64,000 bases of DNA from CAWDDG01 sp963801065. GTDB lineage: Bacteria; Actinomycetota; Actinomycetes; Jiangellales; Jiangellaceae. Of this stretch, positions 29,909 to 38,592 are shown piece by piece (the first letter of the stretch is position 1; every line of letters begins with the position of its first letter). The DNA is taken from NCBI GenBank assembly GCA_963801065.1, contig CAWDDG010000006.1, positions 280,575 through 344,574 on the forward strand. The letters are read 5' to 3'. Position numbers and translations under genes: made by a program. A model generated the notes under the pieces. That model had not been told where the DNA came from, did not search any database, and saw only the letters and a list, made by a program, of their open reading frames with translations.

Positions 29909-30421
29909 CCGTCAAGTCTCCATCTGCCGGCCGTGCCGTTGCCCGGCGACGGCGGTGGGAGTGTCGAATCTCCACGTGACGTTCACCCGGCGGCAGAGTG
30001 CAGCAGCGCGCCGGGGAGGGAGAATGGCTGATGATCCGACAAGGCCCCTCCATGTATGAGATGGAGGGGCCTCGCCCGGTTCCTCTTCGCCCGCATCCCC
30101 CGATTGCTCGGCGGACCGGCTCAGTGGAACCTTGTCGCCAGCTGCGTCTGACCCTTCCGCCCGAACCGGTTGCCCGGTCCGCGCGTGCTCTGGAGCTAAC
30201 TCCGGAGCCCGGATCCCGTCGCTGGTGACGTGAGAGATTTCTAGCGGTGCCGCCAAGGCCGCGCAAGGGGCCAGACGCATCTTTTCCGAACTTTCTTCGG
30301 CCATCCACAGAGTTGGCGAGATGTCCCCAGATCTGGCCGCGTTGTGCACCGTCCGTCCACCGATTCCTGCACAGGCAGCGTCGTGCCGGAGCCGACCGAC
30401 GCCCGGGCCGGCGGGAGCACC
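29909..30421. other. Intergenic region upstream of the SNF2 gene and downstream of der
   Basis: About 510 bases between two minus-strand genes, holding a strong hairpin (listed separately) and an imperfect 8-bp repeat CTCTGGAG/CTCCGGAG near 30188-30207. No frame here has a recognisable product. The SNF2 promoter presumably lies close to 29910-30000. Confidence 0.5.
30043..30071. terminator. Strong perfect hairpin, probable terminator
   Basis: An 11-bp perfect stem, GGCCCCTCCAT paired with ATGGAGGGGCC, closes a 7-base loop. It lies about 350 bases beyond the der stop and just upstream of the SNF2 gene, where the long parA-to-der transcript should end. There is no clear T-run. It is symmetrical and could act on both strands. 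Confidence 0.6.
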
Positions 30422-31837
30422 CTAACCACGCGAGCGCTTCTCGCGGATGCGCATGGAGATCTCGATCGGAGTGCCGGGGAAGCCGAACTCCTCGCGCACC
30501 CGGCGCTCGATGAAGCGGCGGTAAGACGCCTCGAGGAAGCCCGTGGTGAACAGCACGAACCGAGGTGGCCGGGTGCCGGCCTGGGTCGCGAAGAGGATCC
30601 GCGGCTGCTTGCCGCCCCGCAACGGGTGGGGGTGCGCGGCGACGAGCTGGCCCAGGAACGCGTTGAGCCGGCCCGTCGGCACGCGCGTCTCCCAGCCGGC
30701 GAGTGCGCTGTCGATCGCCGGGGCGAGCCGCTCCGCATGCCGGCCGGTCCGAGCCGAGACGTTCACCCGCGGCGCCCATGTGACCCGCACGAGCTGCCGG
30801 TCGATCTCGCGGTCGAGCATCAGCCGGCGGTCCTCGTCGACCAGGTCCCACTTGTTGTACGCGAGCACGAGAGCCCGCCCCGCGTCGACAACCATCGACA
30901 CGATGCGCAGGTCCTGCTCCGACAACGGCTCGCTTGCGTCGACGAGCACGACCGCGACTTCGCACCGGTCAAGCGCCGCCGCCGTCCGCAGCGATGCGAA
31001 GTACTCCGCACCCGACGCCTCGTGCACGCGACGCCGGATTCCCGCCGTGTCGACGAAGCGCCAGGTACGTCCGCCCAGCGACACCAGCTCGTCGACCGGG
31101 TCCACGGTCGTGCCGGCCACCGCATCGACGACCACCCGGTCTTCGCCGGCGAGCTTGTTGAGCAGGCTGGACTTGCCGACGTTGGGTTTGCCGACGAGGG
31201 CCACCCGTCGCGGTCCGCCCTGCACGGCATCGAACGTCTCAGCCGGCGCGGACGGCAGCGCGTCGAGCACGGCGTCCAGCAGGTCGCCGCTCCCCCGCCC
31301 GTGCAGGGCCGAGACCGAATGAGGTTCGCCCAGACCCAGGTTCCACAGCACCGCCGCGTCCGCCTCACCGGTCGGGCCGTCGACCTTGTTCGCCGCCAGC
31401 ACCACCGGCTTGCCGGCGCGTCGCAGGACTCGGACGACTCCCTCGTCCGAGTCCGTGGCACCGACAGTCGAGTCGACGACGAAGACCACCACGTCGGCGG
31501 CGGCGGCGGCCACCTCGGCCTGGGCCGTGATCCGTGCGGCCATGCCCTCGGCTTCGGGATCCCAGCCGCCGGTGTCGACGAGCGTGAACCGGCGTCCGGA
31601 CCAGGCGGCCTCGTACGCGACCCGGTCCCGCGTGACGCCAGGGACGTCCTCGACCACGGCCTCGCGCCGGCCCAGGATGCGGTTGACCAGGGTCGACTTG
31701 CCCACATTGGGTCGGCCGACCACCGCGACGACGGGCAACGGGCCCGCGTCCTCGGCGTCGACGTACGCGTTCTCGTCGGCGAGCAGGTCCGCGTGCACGT
31801 CGTTGGCCGTACCCGGGTCGAACGGTTCGTCGCTCAC
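30422..31837 (-). CDS. der: Ribosome-associated GTPase Der (EngA)
   Basis: A 471-residue protein with two tandem GTPase domains and a C-terminal KH-like domain. The first domain has GRPNVGKSTLVN, DVPGVTRDR, DTGGWD and ANKVD; the second has GKPNVGKSSLLN, VAGTTVDP, DTAGIRRR and YNKWD. The tail contains QAGTRPPRFVLFTTGFLEASYRRFIERRVREEF-type sequence (FVLFTTG, SYRRFIE). Der acts in large-subunit ribosome assembly. GTG 31837 overlaps the upstream acyltransferase stop and follows AAGGAG. The acidic extension of about 30 residues before the first P-loop is common in actinobacteria. Confidence 0.97.
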   Translation of the reverse strand: MSDEPFDPGTANDVHADLLADENAYVDAEDAGPLPVVAVVGRPNVGKSTLVNRILGRREAVVEDVPGVTRDRVAYEAAWSGRRFTLVDTGGWDPEAEGMAARITAQAEVAAAAADVVVFVVDSTVGATDSDEGVVRVLRRAGKPVVLAANKVDGPTGEADAAVLWNLGLGEPHSVSALHGRGSGDLLDAVLDALPSAPAETFDAVQGGPRRVALVGKPNVGKSSLLNKLAGEDRVVVDAVAGTTVDPVDELVSLGGRTWRFVDTAGIRRRVHEASGAEYFASLRTAAALDRCEVAVVLVDASEPLSEQDLRIVSMVVDAGRALVLAYNKWDLVDEDRRLMLDREIDRQLVRVTWAPRVNVSARTGRHAERLAPAIDSALAGWETRVPTGRLNAFLGQLVAAHPHPLRGGKQPRILFATQAGTRPPRFVLFTTGFLEASYRRFIERRVREEFGFPGTPIEISMRIREKRSRG

Positions 31838-32481
31838 TCGGTCTCCTTGAACCGCCGGAGCACCACTGCGTGGTGGGCGGTGAGCGCGTCCTGCAGTTTC
31901 GCGCTGGCGGTTGCCAGCGCCTCGCGGGAGCGACCGCCCGCCGGCAGCTCGACGGGCGCCCCGAAGACCACGTCGAGGCGGGACCGCAGGCCAGGGACGG
32001 CGGTCCACGTGGAACCCCTGGCACCCGTCCCGAGGGACACGACCGGCACGACCGGCGCGCCTGAGCGCAATGCGAACCAGGCCAGGCCCGGGCGTACGTC
32101 GGAAAAGTCGCCGGCTCCACGCCGGCCCTCGGCATAGACGACCAGCACCCGGCCGGCGTCGAGCACGGCCACCGCGCGGAGCAGAGCCGTGCGGTCGGGG
32201 CCAGACCGGTCGATCGGGATCTGCCCGATGGCGCGCAGGAACCAGCCCATCGGCCCGCGGAACATCTCCTTCTTGGTCAGGCAGTGGATCGGCCGCGGCG
32301 ATGCGCCCATCAACAGCGGAGCGTCGATGAAGCCGCTGTGGTTCGGGGCGAGGATCACCGGGCCGTGCTCCGGAACCATGTGGGCATCATGGACCCGCAC
32401 CGACCACCCGGTCGGCATCACCACACGCGCGATCCGCAAGCCGGCCGCGGCACCGAGCGCCGTCGGCGCAGACGCGCTCAC
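31834..32481 (-). CDS. 1-acyl-sn-glycerol-3-phosphate acyltransferase (PlsC family)
   Basis: A 215-residue acyltransferase. Motif I is NHSGFIDAPLL (the H-x4-D catalytic pair), motif II FRGPMGWFLRAIGQIPIDRSG, motif III YAEGRRG with the substrate glutamate, and motif IV around APVVPVVSLGTG. It transfers an acyl chain to lysophosphatidic acid or a similar glycerolipid at the inner membrane face. GTG 32481 overlaps the cmk stop (GTGA) and its stop overlaps the der start. A PlsC gene between cmk and der is the usual arrangement in actinobacteria; in some, the two are fused. Confidence 0.92.
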   Translation of the reverse strand: MSASAPTALGAAAGLRIARVVMPTGWSVRVHDAHMVPEHGPVILAPNHSGFIDAPLLMGASPRPIHCLTKKEMFRGPMGWFLRAIGQIPIDRSGPDRTALLRAVAVLDAGRVLVVYAEGRRGAGDFSDVRPGLAWFALRSGAPVVPVVSLGTGARGSTWTAVPGLRSRLDVVFGAPVELPAGGRSREALATASAKLQDALTAHHAVVLRRFKETE

Positions 32482-33161
32482 GACGGCCCCACGCCGGCCC
32501 GTAGCTGTACCAGGTCGAGCACGGCCTGCACGGTCTGGTCGAGGCTGTGTTCCGACGAGTCCACGACATCGACGCCGTCGGCCGCCTGCAGGAAGCTTGC
32601 GACGGTCGAGTCGTCGGCGTCGCGGCGGAGCACCTGGTCGCGGGTCGCAGCGACGGCCGCGTCGTCGTCGGCGCCGTGCAGGTCGCGGGCGCGCCTCGCG
32701 AGCCGCGCCTCCTCGGTCGCTGTCAGCAGGACCCGAACGGGAGCATCCGGTGCGACGACAGTCGTGATGTCGCGTCCCTCGACGACCACGCCGCCCTCGT
32801 CGACGACCTTCCGCTGTCGGCGGACCAGCTCCTCGCGTACGCCGAGGTTCGTGGCGACGGTGCTCACGGCCGCCGAGATGCGGGTCTCGCGGATCGCTGC
32901 GGCGACGTCCACATCGCCCACGTGCACGGTGGGGTTCCTTGGATCGGTGCCCATCCGCAGGGGTAGCTCGCGGGCCAGCTCGGCGACCCGCTCGCGGTCG
33001 GCCAGGTCGACTCCGCGGTCGAGCAACCACCAGGTCAGCGCCCGGTACATCGCGCCCGTGTCCAGGTAGCGCAGCCCCAGCGCCTCGGCCACCCGGCGGG
33101 CGACGGTCGACTTCCCCGAACCCGACGGTCCGTCGATCGCGACGACGAGGGACGACGACAC
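32478..33161 (-). CDS. cmk: Cytidylate kinase
   Basis: A 227-residue kinase that phosphorylates CMP and dCMP. The P-loop GPSGSGKST follows VVAIDGP at the very start; RYLDTGAMYRALTWWLL comes next, the CMP-binding region contains VVEGRDITTVV, and the lid carries DEGGV and ARLARRARDL. GTG 33161 lies after AGGAG. It is preceded by the prephenate dehydrogenase gene with a 46-base gap and followed by plsC with a 4-base overlap. Confidence 0.97.
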   Translation of the reverse strand: MSSSLVVAIDGPSGSGKSTVARRVAEALGLRYLDTGAMYRALTWWLLDRGVDLADRERVAELARELPLRMGTDPRNPTVHVGDVDVAAAIRETRISAAVSTVATNLGVREELVRRQRKVVDEGGVVVEGRDITTVVAPDAPVRVLLTATEEARLARRARDLHGADDDAAVAATRDQVLRRDADDSTVASFLQAADGVDVVDSSEHSLDQTVQAVLDLVQLRAGVGPS

Positions 33162-33207
33162 GTGTGCTCCTCTTGGACGGCGCCAGCGGACGGGACGAGG
33201 GTAATGC

Positions 33208-34284
33208 TCAGCGCAGGCTCCATCCGACATCCCGTAGTGCCGCGGCGAGAACCACGTCTGCGCCCGGCCTGACGTCGAGCTCGACGAGGCCAACCGGCTG
33301 ACCCGGGCTGTGCTCGATCCGGACATCCTCGACGTTGACGCCCGCGCGACCGGCGTCTGCGAAGAGCGCGGCGAGCTGCCCCGGACGGTCGCCCACCACG
33401 ACCGTGACGGTCGCGTAGTCGGTCGGCGGCGCGCCGTGCTTGCCGGGCAGCCGACCGCGCCCGTCGACACCGGTACGGAGCAGCCCGGCAAGGCGTTCCC
33501 GGCCGGAGGAGGGCGACCCGAGAGCCGCCAGCGCCTGGTCGAGGTCGGAGCGAAGCGCCACCAGCACGCCGGACACGGCGGCCGCGTTGGCCGCCAGGAT
33601 CTCGGTCCAGAGTGCCGGATCCCCGGCCGCGACGCGGGTGACGTCCGTGACACCGGGCCCGGCCAGCCGCAGCTCGTGTGCCGGTGCCGCGGCCAGCCGG
33701 GCAGCGACCAGGGCGGCGACGAGGTGCGGCGCGTGCGAAACGAGCGCGACGGCCGCGTCATGGTCGGCTGCCGGCATGGTGACAGGGAGCGCCCCGACGA
33801 GCCGAGCCACGGCGAGGGCACGGGTCACGGCGTGCGGATCGGTATTCTCGTCTGGGCAGAGAACCCAGGGCCTGCCTTCGAACAGGTCGACGAGCGCTGA
33901 GGCTGGTCCCGCGACCTCTCGGCCTGCCATCGGATGCCCGCCCACGTACCGCCCCGGATCGGTGGCGAGCGACCGGACCTGCTCCGCTGGCAGCACCTTG
34001 ACGCTCGCGACATCGGTGGCGTACTCGGCGAGCCCCCGGTCCAGCGCGTCCGCCACCGCCGCGGCCGTCCCAGCAGGCGGGACCGCGACTACCGCGAGCC
34101 CGGCGGCGACACCCGGTTCGTCCGGGCGCCCCGCGCCGAGGCGTACGGCCTCGGCAAGGGCATCGGCGTCGAGGTCGCGCAGGCGGACGTCTACCCCCGC
34201 CCGGCGCAGGGCCAGTCCCAGCGACGTACCAAGCAGGCCCGTCCCGACGACCAGAACACCGCCTTCGAGCGGCGGGCCGGTCAC
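33208..34284 (-). CDS. tyrA: Prephenate dehydrogenase with C-terminal ACT domain
   Basis: A 358-residue enzyme of tyrosine biosynthesis. The NAD(P)-binding loop is VVGTGLLGTSLGLALRRAG; the catalytic region has YVGGHPMAGRE, with the conserved histidine. A helical dimerisation domain follows (SHAPHLVAALVAARL). The last 75 residues form an ACT domain (YATVTVVVGDRPGQLAALFADAG), the usual site for feedback by tyrosine. GTG 34284 overlaps the aroH stop (GTGA). Together with AroH it would turn chorismate into the tyrosine precursor. Confidence 0.95.
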   Translation of the reverse strand: MTGPPLEGGVLVVGTGLLGTSLGLALRRAGVDVRLRDLDADALAEAVRLGAGRPDEPGVAAGLAVVAVPPAGTAAAVADALDRGLAEYATDVASVKVLPAEQVRSLATDPGRYVGGHPMAGREVAGPASALVDLFEGRPWVLCPDENTDPHAVTRALAVARLVGALPVTMPAADHDAAVALVSHAPHLVAALVAARLAAAPAHELRLAGPGVTDVTRVAAGDPALWTEILAANAAAVSGVLVALRSDLDQALAALGSPSSGRERLAGLLRTGVDGRGRLPGKHGAPPTDYATVTVVVGDRPGQLAALFADAGRAGVNVEDVRIEHSPGQPVGLVELDVRPGADVVLAAALRDVGWSLR

Positions 34285-34652
34285 GACTCGTCCCGCGGCA
34301 GGTCCGTCCGAAGCTCCCGCGCACCGTGCAGGTAGACGTGACGGATCTCGGCTCGGGTCAACCGGGTCTCGACGTGCGCCATCATCCGGATGACCCGCGG
34401 AAGCGCCCCGTCCACGTCCAGCTCCTGAGCACACAGCAGCGGGACGTCGGTGATACCGATCGCACGCGCCGCATATGCCGGAAACTCCGACTGCAGGTCC
34501 GCAGTGGCCGTGAACAGGATGCTCACCAGGTCGTCGGTCGAGAGGCCGTTGCGGGCCAACACCTCGCCGACGAGCTCGGTGACGCGCTCCAGCAGGTGCT
34601 CGCGCTCGTCGAAGTCCAGCTGGGTCGCGCCACGCACTGCCCGCAGATTCAC
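34281..34652 (-). CDS. aroH: Chorismate mutase, AroH class
   Basis: A 123-residue trimeric-type (Bacillus AroH-like) chorismate mutase. It has LRAVRGATQLDFDEREHLLE at the start, VSILFTATADLQSEFPAYAAR in the middle, then VPLLCAQELDVDGALPRVIRMM; residues R7, E78-type and R90-type positions of the family are in these segments. It makes prephenate for the TyrA encoded just downstream. GTG 34652 starts 20 bases after the rluB stop. Confidence 0.95.
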   Translation of the reverse strand: MNLRAVRGATQLDFDEREHLLERVTELVGEVLARNGLSTDDLVSILFTATADLQSEFPAYAARAIGITDVPLLCAQELDVDGALPRVIRMMAHVETRLTRAEIRHVYLHGARELRTDLPRDES

Positions 34653-34672
34653 GGCCGTCCCAACTCGATCAC

Positions 34673-35410
34673 CTAGAGCCCGACCTCGCGATAGAGGCGG
34701 CCGACCTCGTCGCGCGTCAGCGAGCGGGTGCGGCCCGGTCGGAGCTCGCCGAGCGCGATTGGGCCGATGTCGGTGCGGACCAGGCGCTCGACCGGGTAGC
34801 CAACGGCATCGAGAACGCGGCGGACGACGTGCTTGCGCCCCTCGTGCAGGACGAGCTCGACCATTACCCGGCCGGCCGAACTCCCGACAACGCGGAAGCC
34901 GTCCACGGCGGCAACGCCGTCGTCGAGCTCGACGCCTTCCCGTAGCTGCTTGCCGACGTCGCGCGCCAGCGGCCCGCGCACCTCGGCCAGGTAGGTCTTC
35001 GCGACACCGTAGCTCGGGTGGGCCAGCCGGTGTGCGAGGTCACCGTCGTTGGTGAGCAGGATCAGGCCTTCGGTGTCGGCGTCCAGTCTTCCGACGTGGA
35101 AGAGGCGCTCGCGCCGGCCCTCGACGTAGTCGCCGAGGTTCGGCCGCCCGTGCGGGTCGCTCATCGTGCTCACGACACCCTTGGGCTTGTTGAGTGCAAG
35201 GTGGACGAGGCCGGCCTCCGCCGGAGTGATCCGCATCCCGTCGACCTTGATGACCGCAGTGGCAGGGTCGACCCGGGTGCCCATCTCCCGGACGTGCCGG
35301 CCGTCGACCTCGACCCGGCCGGCGGCGATCAGCTCCTCGCAGGCGCGCCGGCTGCCGACGCCCGCGGCGGCCAGCACCTTCTGAAGGCGGACGCCTGCAT
35401 CACCCGACAC
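34673..35410 (-). CDS. rluB: 23S rRNA pseudouridine synthase, RluB/RsuA family
   Basis: A 245-residue protein with an S4 RNA-binding domain (VRLQKVLAAAGVGSRRACEELIAAGRVEVDG) and a pseudouridine synthase domain. The catalytic aspartate lies in HVGRLDADTEGLILLTND, and ALNKPKGVVSTMSDP precedes it. The likely target is a uridine in 23S rRNA. GTG 35410 lies 11 bases inside the end of scpB. The scpA-scpB-rluB order is conserved across Gram-positives. Confidence 0.95.
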   Translation of the reverse strand: MSGDAGVRLQKVLAAAGVGSRRACEELIAAGRVEVDGRHVREMGTRVDPATAVIKVDGMRITPAEAGLVHLALNKPKGVVSTMSDPHGRPNLGDYVEGRRERLFHVGRLDADTEGLILLTNDGDLAHRLAHPSYGVAKTYLAEVRGPLARDVGKQLREGVELDDGVAAVDGFRVVGSSAGRVMVELVLHEGRKHVVRRVLDAVGYPVERLVRTDIGPIALGELRPGRTRSLTRDEVGRLYREVGL

Positions 35411-35969
35411 CGTCGATGTCCTCGACGTCGGGTAGGTAGGGCGCCAGCGGCGGCAGCTCGTCCAGCGACGACATACCCAGGCGCTCGAGGAAGAACGACG
35501 ACGTCCGGTACAGCGTCGCTCCGCTCTCGACGTCGACCCCCGCCTCCTCGACCAGCCCACGGGTGGACAGCGTCCGGATGACGCCGTCGCAGTTGACGCC
35601 CCGGACGGCGGACACCCGGGAGCGGCTCACCGGCTGCCGGTACGCGACGACGGCCAGCGTCTCGAGCGCCGCCTGCGTGAGCCTTGCCTGCTGACCGTCG
35701 AGGACGAAGCGCTCCACGATCGCCGCGCACTCCGGCCTCGTGTAGAGACGCCAGCCGCCCGCGACCTCGCGCAGGTCGAACCCACGACCGGCCGCCGTGT
35801 AGTCGGCAGCGAGCTCACGCAGTGTCGAGGCCACCTCGGTGCGCGGACGCTCGAGCACCTGGGCCAGCGTCACCTCGGCGACCGGCTCGTCGACGACGAG
35901 CAGGACGGCCTCGATCGCGGCGGACAGGGTCGGCTCGGGCAGCTCGTCCGGCATCGGCAGCGCGCTCAC
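35400..35969 (-). CDS. scpB: Segregation and condensation protein ScpB
   Basis: A 189-residue winged-helix protein that joins ScpA and SMC in the bacterial condensin complex. Key stretches are LSAAIEAVLLVVDEPVAEVTLAQVL, RLTQAALETLAVVAYRQPVSR and the typical RGVNCDGVIRTLSTRGLVEE followed by FFLERLGM. GTG 35969 overlaps the scpA stop (GTGA). smc is not in the window. Confidence 0.96.
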   Translation of the reverse strand: MSALPMPDELPEPTLSAAIEAVLLVVDEPVAEVTLAQVLERPRTEVASTLRELAADYTAAGRGFDLREVAGGWRLYTRPECAAIVERFVLDGQQARLTQAALETLAVVAYRQPVSRSRVSAVRGVNCDGVIRTLSTRGLVEEAGVDVESGATLYRTSSFFLERLGMSSLDELPPLAPYLPDVEDIDGVG

Positions 35970-36841
35970 GACATCGCGCCCTTCTGCTCCGGGACGACCT
36001 GCCCAAGCGTCTCGTCGTACTCGTCGACATCCAGCGTGGCATCGTCCTCGCCGCCGGTCCATCGAACGGTCAGCTCGCCGAGCGGCGTCACTTGTTCGAA
36101 GGCGACGACGCGTTCCCTGTAGAGCTCCAGCAGGGCCAGGAACCTGGCCACGACGTGAAGGGTGCTCGGGCAGTCGGCCGAGAGCGCACGGAACGTAGCG
36201 GTGCGCGAGCGACGCAGCCGGTCGACCAGCAGGGCGGCCTGCTCGTTCACGCTCACCCGAAGCTGGTGCAGGTGGGCGGTCGCGACTGTCGGCTCGGGCC
36301 TGGGCTCGAGCGCGCGGGCGGCCAGCGCAGCAAGCTGGGCCGGTCCGAGCCCCACGACGACCTCCGGGAGCAGCGCCGCGTAGCGCTCCTCCAGGCCCAC
36401 GGCCCGGGGGAACCGTAGCGCCTCCTCCCGCATCCGGGCGGCCAGCACGGACGCTACCTCCTTGTACGCCTTGTACTGGAGCAGCCTGGCGAACAGCAGG
36501 TCACGGGCTTCCAGCAGGGCGAGGTCGTCCTCATCCTCGACCTCGCCACTGGGAAGCAGCCGTGCGGCCTTGAGGTCGAGCAGCGTGGCGGCCACCACGA
36601 GGAACTCGCTGGCCAGATCGAGGTTCCAGTCAGGTCCACCGGACCGGATGTGCTCGATGAACTCGTCGGTCACCTGGTGCAGCGCTACCTCGGTGACGTC
36701 GAGCTTGTGCTTGGCGATCAGGCTCAGCAGCAGGTCGAAAGGGCCCTCGAAGTTCTCGAGGTGCACCTCGAAGCGGTCGACGGCGGATGGCTGCGACGGT
36801 GCCGGTTCGCCGATCAGCTGCTGGAGCGCACTTTCTGCCAC
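35966..36841 (-). CDS. scpA: Segregation and condensation protein ScpA
   Basis: A 291-residue kleisin. FEVHLENFEGPFDLLLSLI near residues 23-42 is the SMC-binding start, followed by KHKLDVTEVALHQVTDEFIEHI and LASEFLVVAATLLDLKAARLLP. The C-terminal winged helix that contacts the other SMC head includes VVARFLALLELYRERVVAFEQ. GTG 36841 overlaps the parA end by 28 bases. It works with ScpB and SMC in chromosome compaction. Confidence 0.96.
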   Translation of the reverse strand: MAESALQQLIGEPAPSQPSAVDRFEVHLENFEGPFDLLLSLIAKHKLDVTEVALHQVTDEFIEHIRSGGPDWNLDLASEFLVVAATLLDLKAARLLPSGEVEDEDDLALLEARDLLFARLLQYKAYKEVASVLAARMREEALRFPRAVGLEERYAALLPEVVVGLGPAQLAALAARALEPRPEPTVATAHLHQLRVSVNEQAALLVDRLRRSRTATFRALSADCPSTLHVVARFLALLELYRERVVAFEQVTPLGELTVRWTGGEDDATLDVDEYDETLGQVVPEQKGAMS

Positions 36842-37746
36842 CGGGCCAGCACCTCCCTGGCCAGCTGGCGGTAGGCGATCGCGCCCGGCGACTCGGGCGC
36901 GAAGCTCGTGATCGGCAGGCCGGCGACCGTGGTCTCGGGGAAGCGCACCGTGCGGGCCACCACGGTGTGGAAGACCTTGTCGCCGAACGCCTCGATCAGG
37001 CGGGCGAGCACCTCGCGACCGTGCACGGTCCGTGAGTCGTACATCGTGGCAAGCAGGCCCTCGATCGTGAGGCGCGGGTTCAGCCGGTCGCGGACCTTCT
37101 CGATCGTCTCCTGCAGCAGTGCAACGCCGCGCAGGGCGAAGTACTCGCACTCCAGCGGCACGATCACACCGTCTGACGCCGTCAGCGCATTGACCGTCAG
37201 CATGCCCAGCGAGGGCTGGCAGTCGACCAGGATGACGTCGTAGTCCGGGATGACCGGCTGGAGCGCGCGAGTGAGGGCCTGCTCGCGGGCCACCTCACTG
37301 ACCAGCTGGATCTCGGCCGCCGACAGGTCGATGTTGCTGGGGAGAAGGTCCATGCCGGGAATGGCGGTCTCGCGCAGGATGTCGATGGGCTTGACGTCCC
37401 GCTCCATCACCAGGTTGTAGACCGACAGCTCGAGGTCGTGCGCATCGATGCCCAACCCGACCGACAGCGCGCCCTGCGGGTCGAAGTCGACGAGCAGCAC
37501 GCGCCGGCCGTAGTCGGCGAGGGCGGCACCGAGGTTGATCGTCGTCGTCGTCTTGCCGACTCCGCCCTTCTGATTGCACATGGCGACGATCCGACCCGGA
37601 CCGTGGCGGCGCACCGGCGGCGGCTCGGGGAACTCCTTGAACGGGCGCTGGGTGGGACCCAGGTCGACCTCCTCGGGCTCCCGTGCACCGGAGTCCACGC
37701 CGTCGAAGAGCACATCGTTTCGGCTGCCCCGGGTCGAGGTGTCCAC
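36814..37746 (-). CDS. ParA/MinD-family ATPase
   Basis: A 310-residue ATPase with a deviant Walker A (CNQKGGVGKTTTTINLGAAL), the Walker A' region VLLVDFDPQGALSVGLG, and Walker B VILVDCQPSLGML. A 50-residue charged, proline-rich extension precedes the core. This is the ParA homologue that sits upstream of scpA in actinobacteria (Rv1708 type) and is not the oriC parAB pair, since no parB lies next to it. GTG 37746 starts the frame; the ribosome-binding site is weak. It heads the chain of nine genes down to der. Confidence 0.93.
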   Translation of the reverse strand: MDTSTRGSRNDVLFDGVDSGAREPEEVDLGPTQRPFKEFPEPPPVRRHGPGRIVAMCNQKGGVGKTTTTINLGAALADYGRRVLLVDFDPQGALSVGLGIDAHDLELSVYNLVMERDVKPIDILRETAIPGMDLLPSNIDLSAAEIQLVSEVAREQALTRALQPVIPDYDVILVDCQPSLGMLTVNALTASDGVIVPLECEYFALRGVALLQETIEKVRDRLNPRLTIEGLLATMYDSRTVHGREVLARLIEAFGDKVFHTVVARTVRFPETTVAGLPITSFAPESPGAIAYRQLAREVLARWQKVRSSS

Positions 37747-37847
37747 GAGCCGTCAGAGCTCCTCCACGACGGTACGGACGCTGTCGGCTCGCGAGCCTAC
37801 CTCGGGTCCTGCGCCCGCTGGCGGCGCCGCGCCCTTGGCGGCGCCGG

Positions 37848-38498
37848 TCAGCTCGGACGGCCGGTGGTCTCGAAGCGCTCAACGACCTCGGCGAACGTGG
37901 GAGGCGGGCCCGGTAGCGGCGTGGCCCCGGGGGCCCGGATGGCGTCGAGCAACAAGGTCAGATAGCGCTGCCGCAGCTCGTCCGTGCGCAGTTGGTCGGC
38001 CCTGCGGACGGCCGCCACCATCTCGAAGATGATGCCGAGATCGTCGACCCGAAGGTCGGAGCGGATGACCCCGGCCGACATGATGCGCTCGAAGTACGTC
38101 TCGATCAGCTGCTTTGCCCGAACGGACTCGATGTTCAGATCCTCGGTGGGACCGAACCTCCCGGCGAGACTCAGCGTCAGCGAGTGCGTGTCCTCCTCGA
38201 CGATCCGGCGCATGAAGTGGGCAAACGACGTCCACGTATCTCGCTCGTCGCGGAGCGCGGCCTCGACTTCGGCGTTGTACCGGTGCAGGCCGTCCAGGCA
38301 CAGCGTCTGAAGCATCTCCTCCTTGCTCTCAAACCGCCGGTAGAGGGCACTGATCCCCACGCCCGCGCGCTCGGCGACGGCCGCTATCGGCGCGCCGGGG
38401 TCGGCGACGAACACCGTGCGGGCAGCGTCGAGGATCCGCTCGTCATTGCGGGCGGCCTGTGCTCGGCGACCGCTCAGCGGTTCCGGAACCGCGTTCAC
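37848..38498 (-). CDS. TetR-family transcriptional regulator
   Basis: A 216-residue repressor-type protein. The N-terminal helix-turn-helix contains RILDAARTVFVADPGAPIAAVAERAGVGISALYRRFESKEEML; the rest is a helical ligand-binding domain. GTG 38498 follows CTGGAGGT. It is divergent from an epoxide hydrolase gene, and a 17-base palindrome in the shared 94-base gap is the likely operator, so it probably represses both itself and the hydrolase until a ligand binds. The ligand is unknown. Confidence 0.9.
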   Translation of the reverse strand: MNAVPEPLSGRRAQAARNDERILDAARTVFVADPGAPIAAVAERAGVGISALYRRFESKEEMLQTLCLDGLHRYNAEVEAALRDERDTWTSFAHFMRRIVEEDTHSLTLSLAGRFGPTEDLNIESVRAKQLIETYFERIMSAGVIRSDLRVDDLGIIFEMVAAVRRADQLRTDELRQRYLTLLLDAIRAPGATPLPGPPPTFAEVVERFETTGRPS

Positions 38499-38521
38499 AA
38501 TCACCTCCAGCGCTTGTGGAA

Positions 38522-38538
38522 CAGAACATTCCGTTCTG
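38522..38538. promoter_or_regulatory. Candidate TetR operator
   Basis: A perfect inverted repeat CAGAAC-ATTCC-GTTCTG in the gap between the divergent tetR and epoxide hydrolase genes. It lies 24 bases upstream of the tetR start and about 55 bases upstream of the hydrolase start, where it would cover the promoters of both. Regulation is inferred from position. Confidence 0.65.
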
Positions 38539-38592
38539 CTAGTCTTACACGTATCCAGAAGACCGCCAAGAGGCTCCGGAGAGGACCCCCGA

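Noticed and set aside
29998..30228. Small frame next to the 30-kb hairpin
   Set aside because: It runs through the hairpin and has no conserved features; the region looks regulatory.
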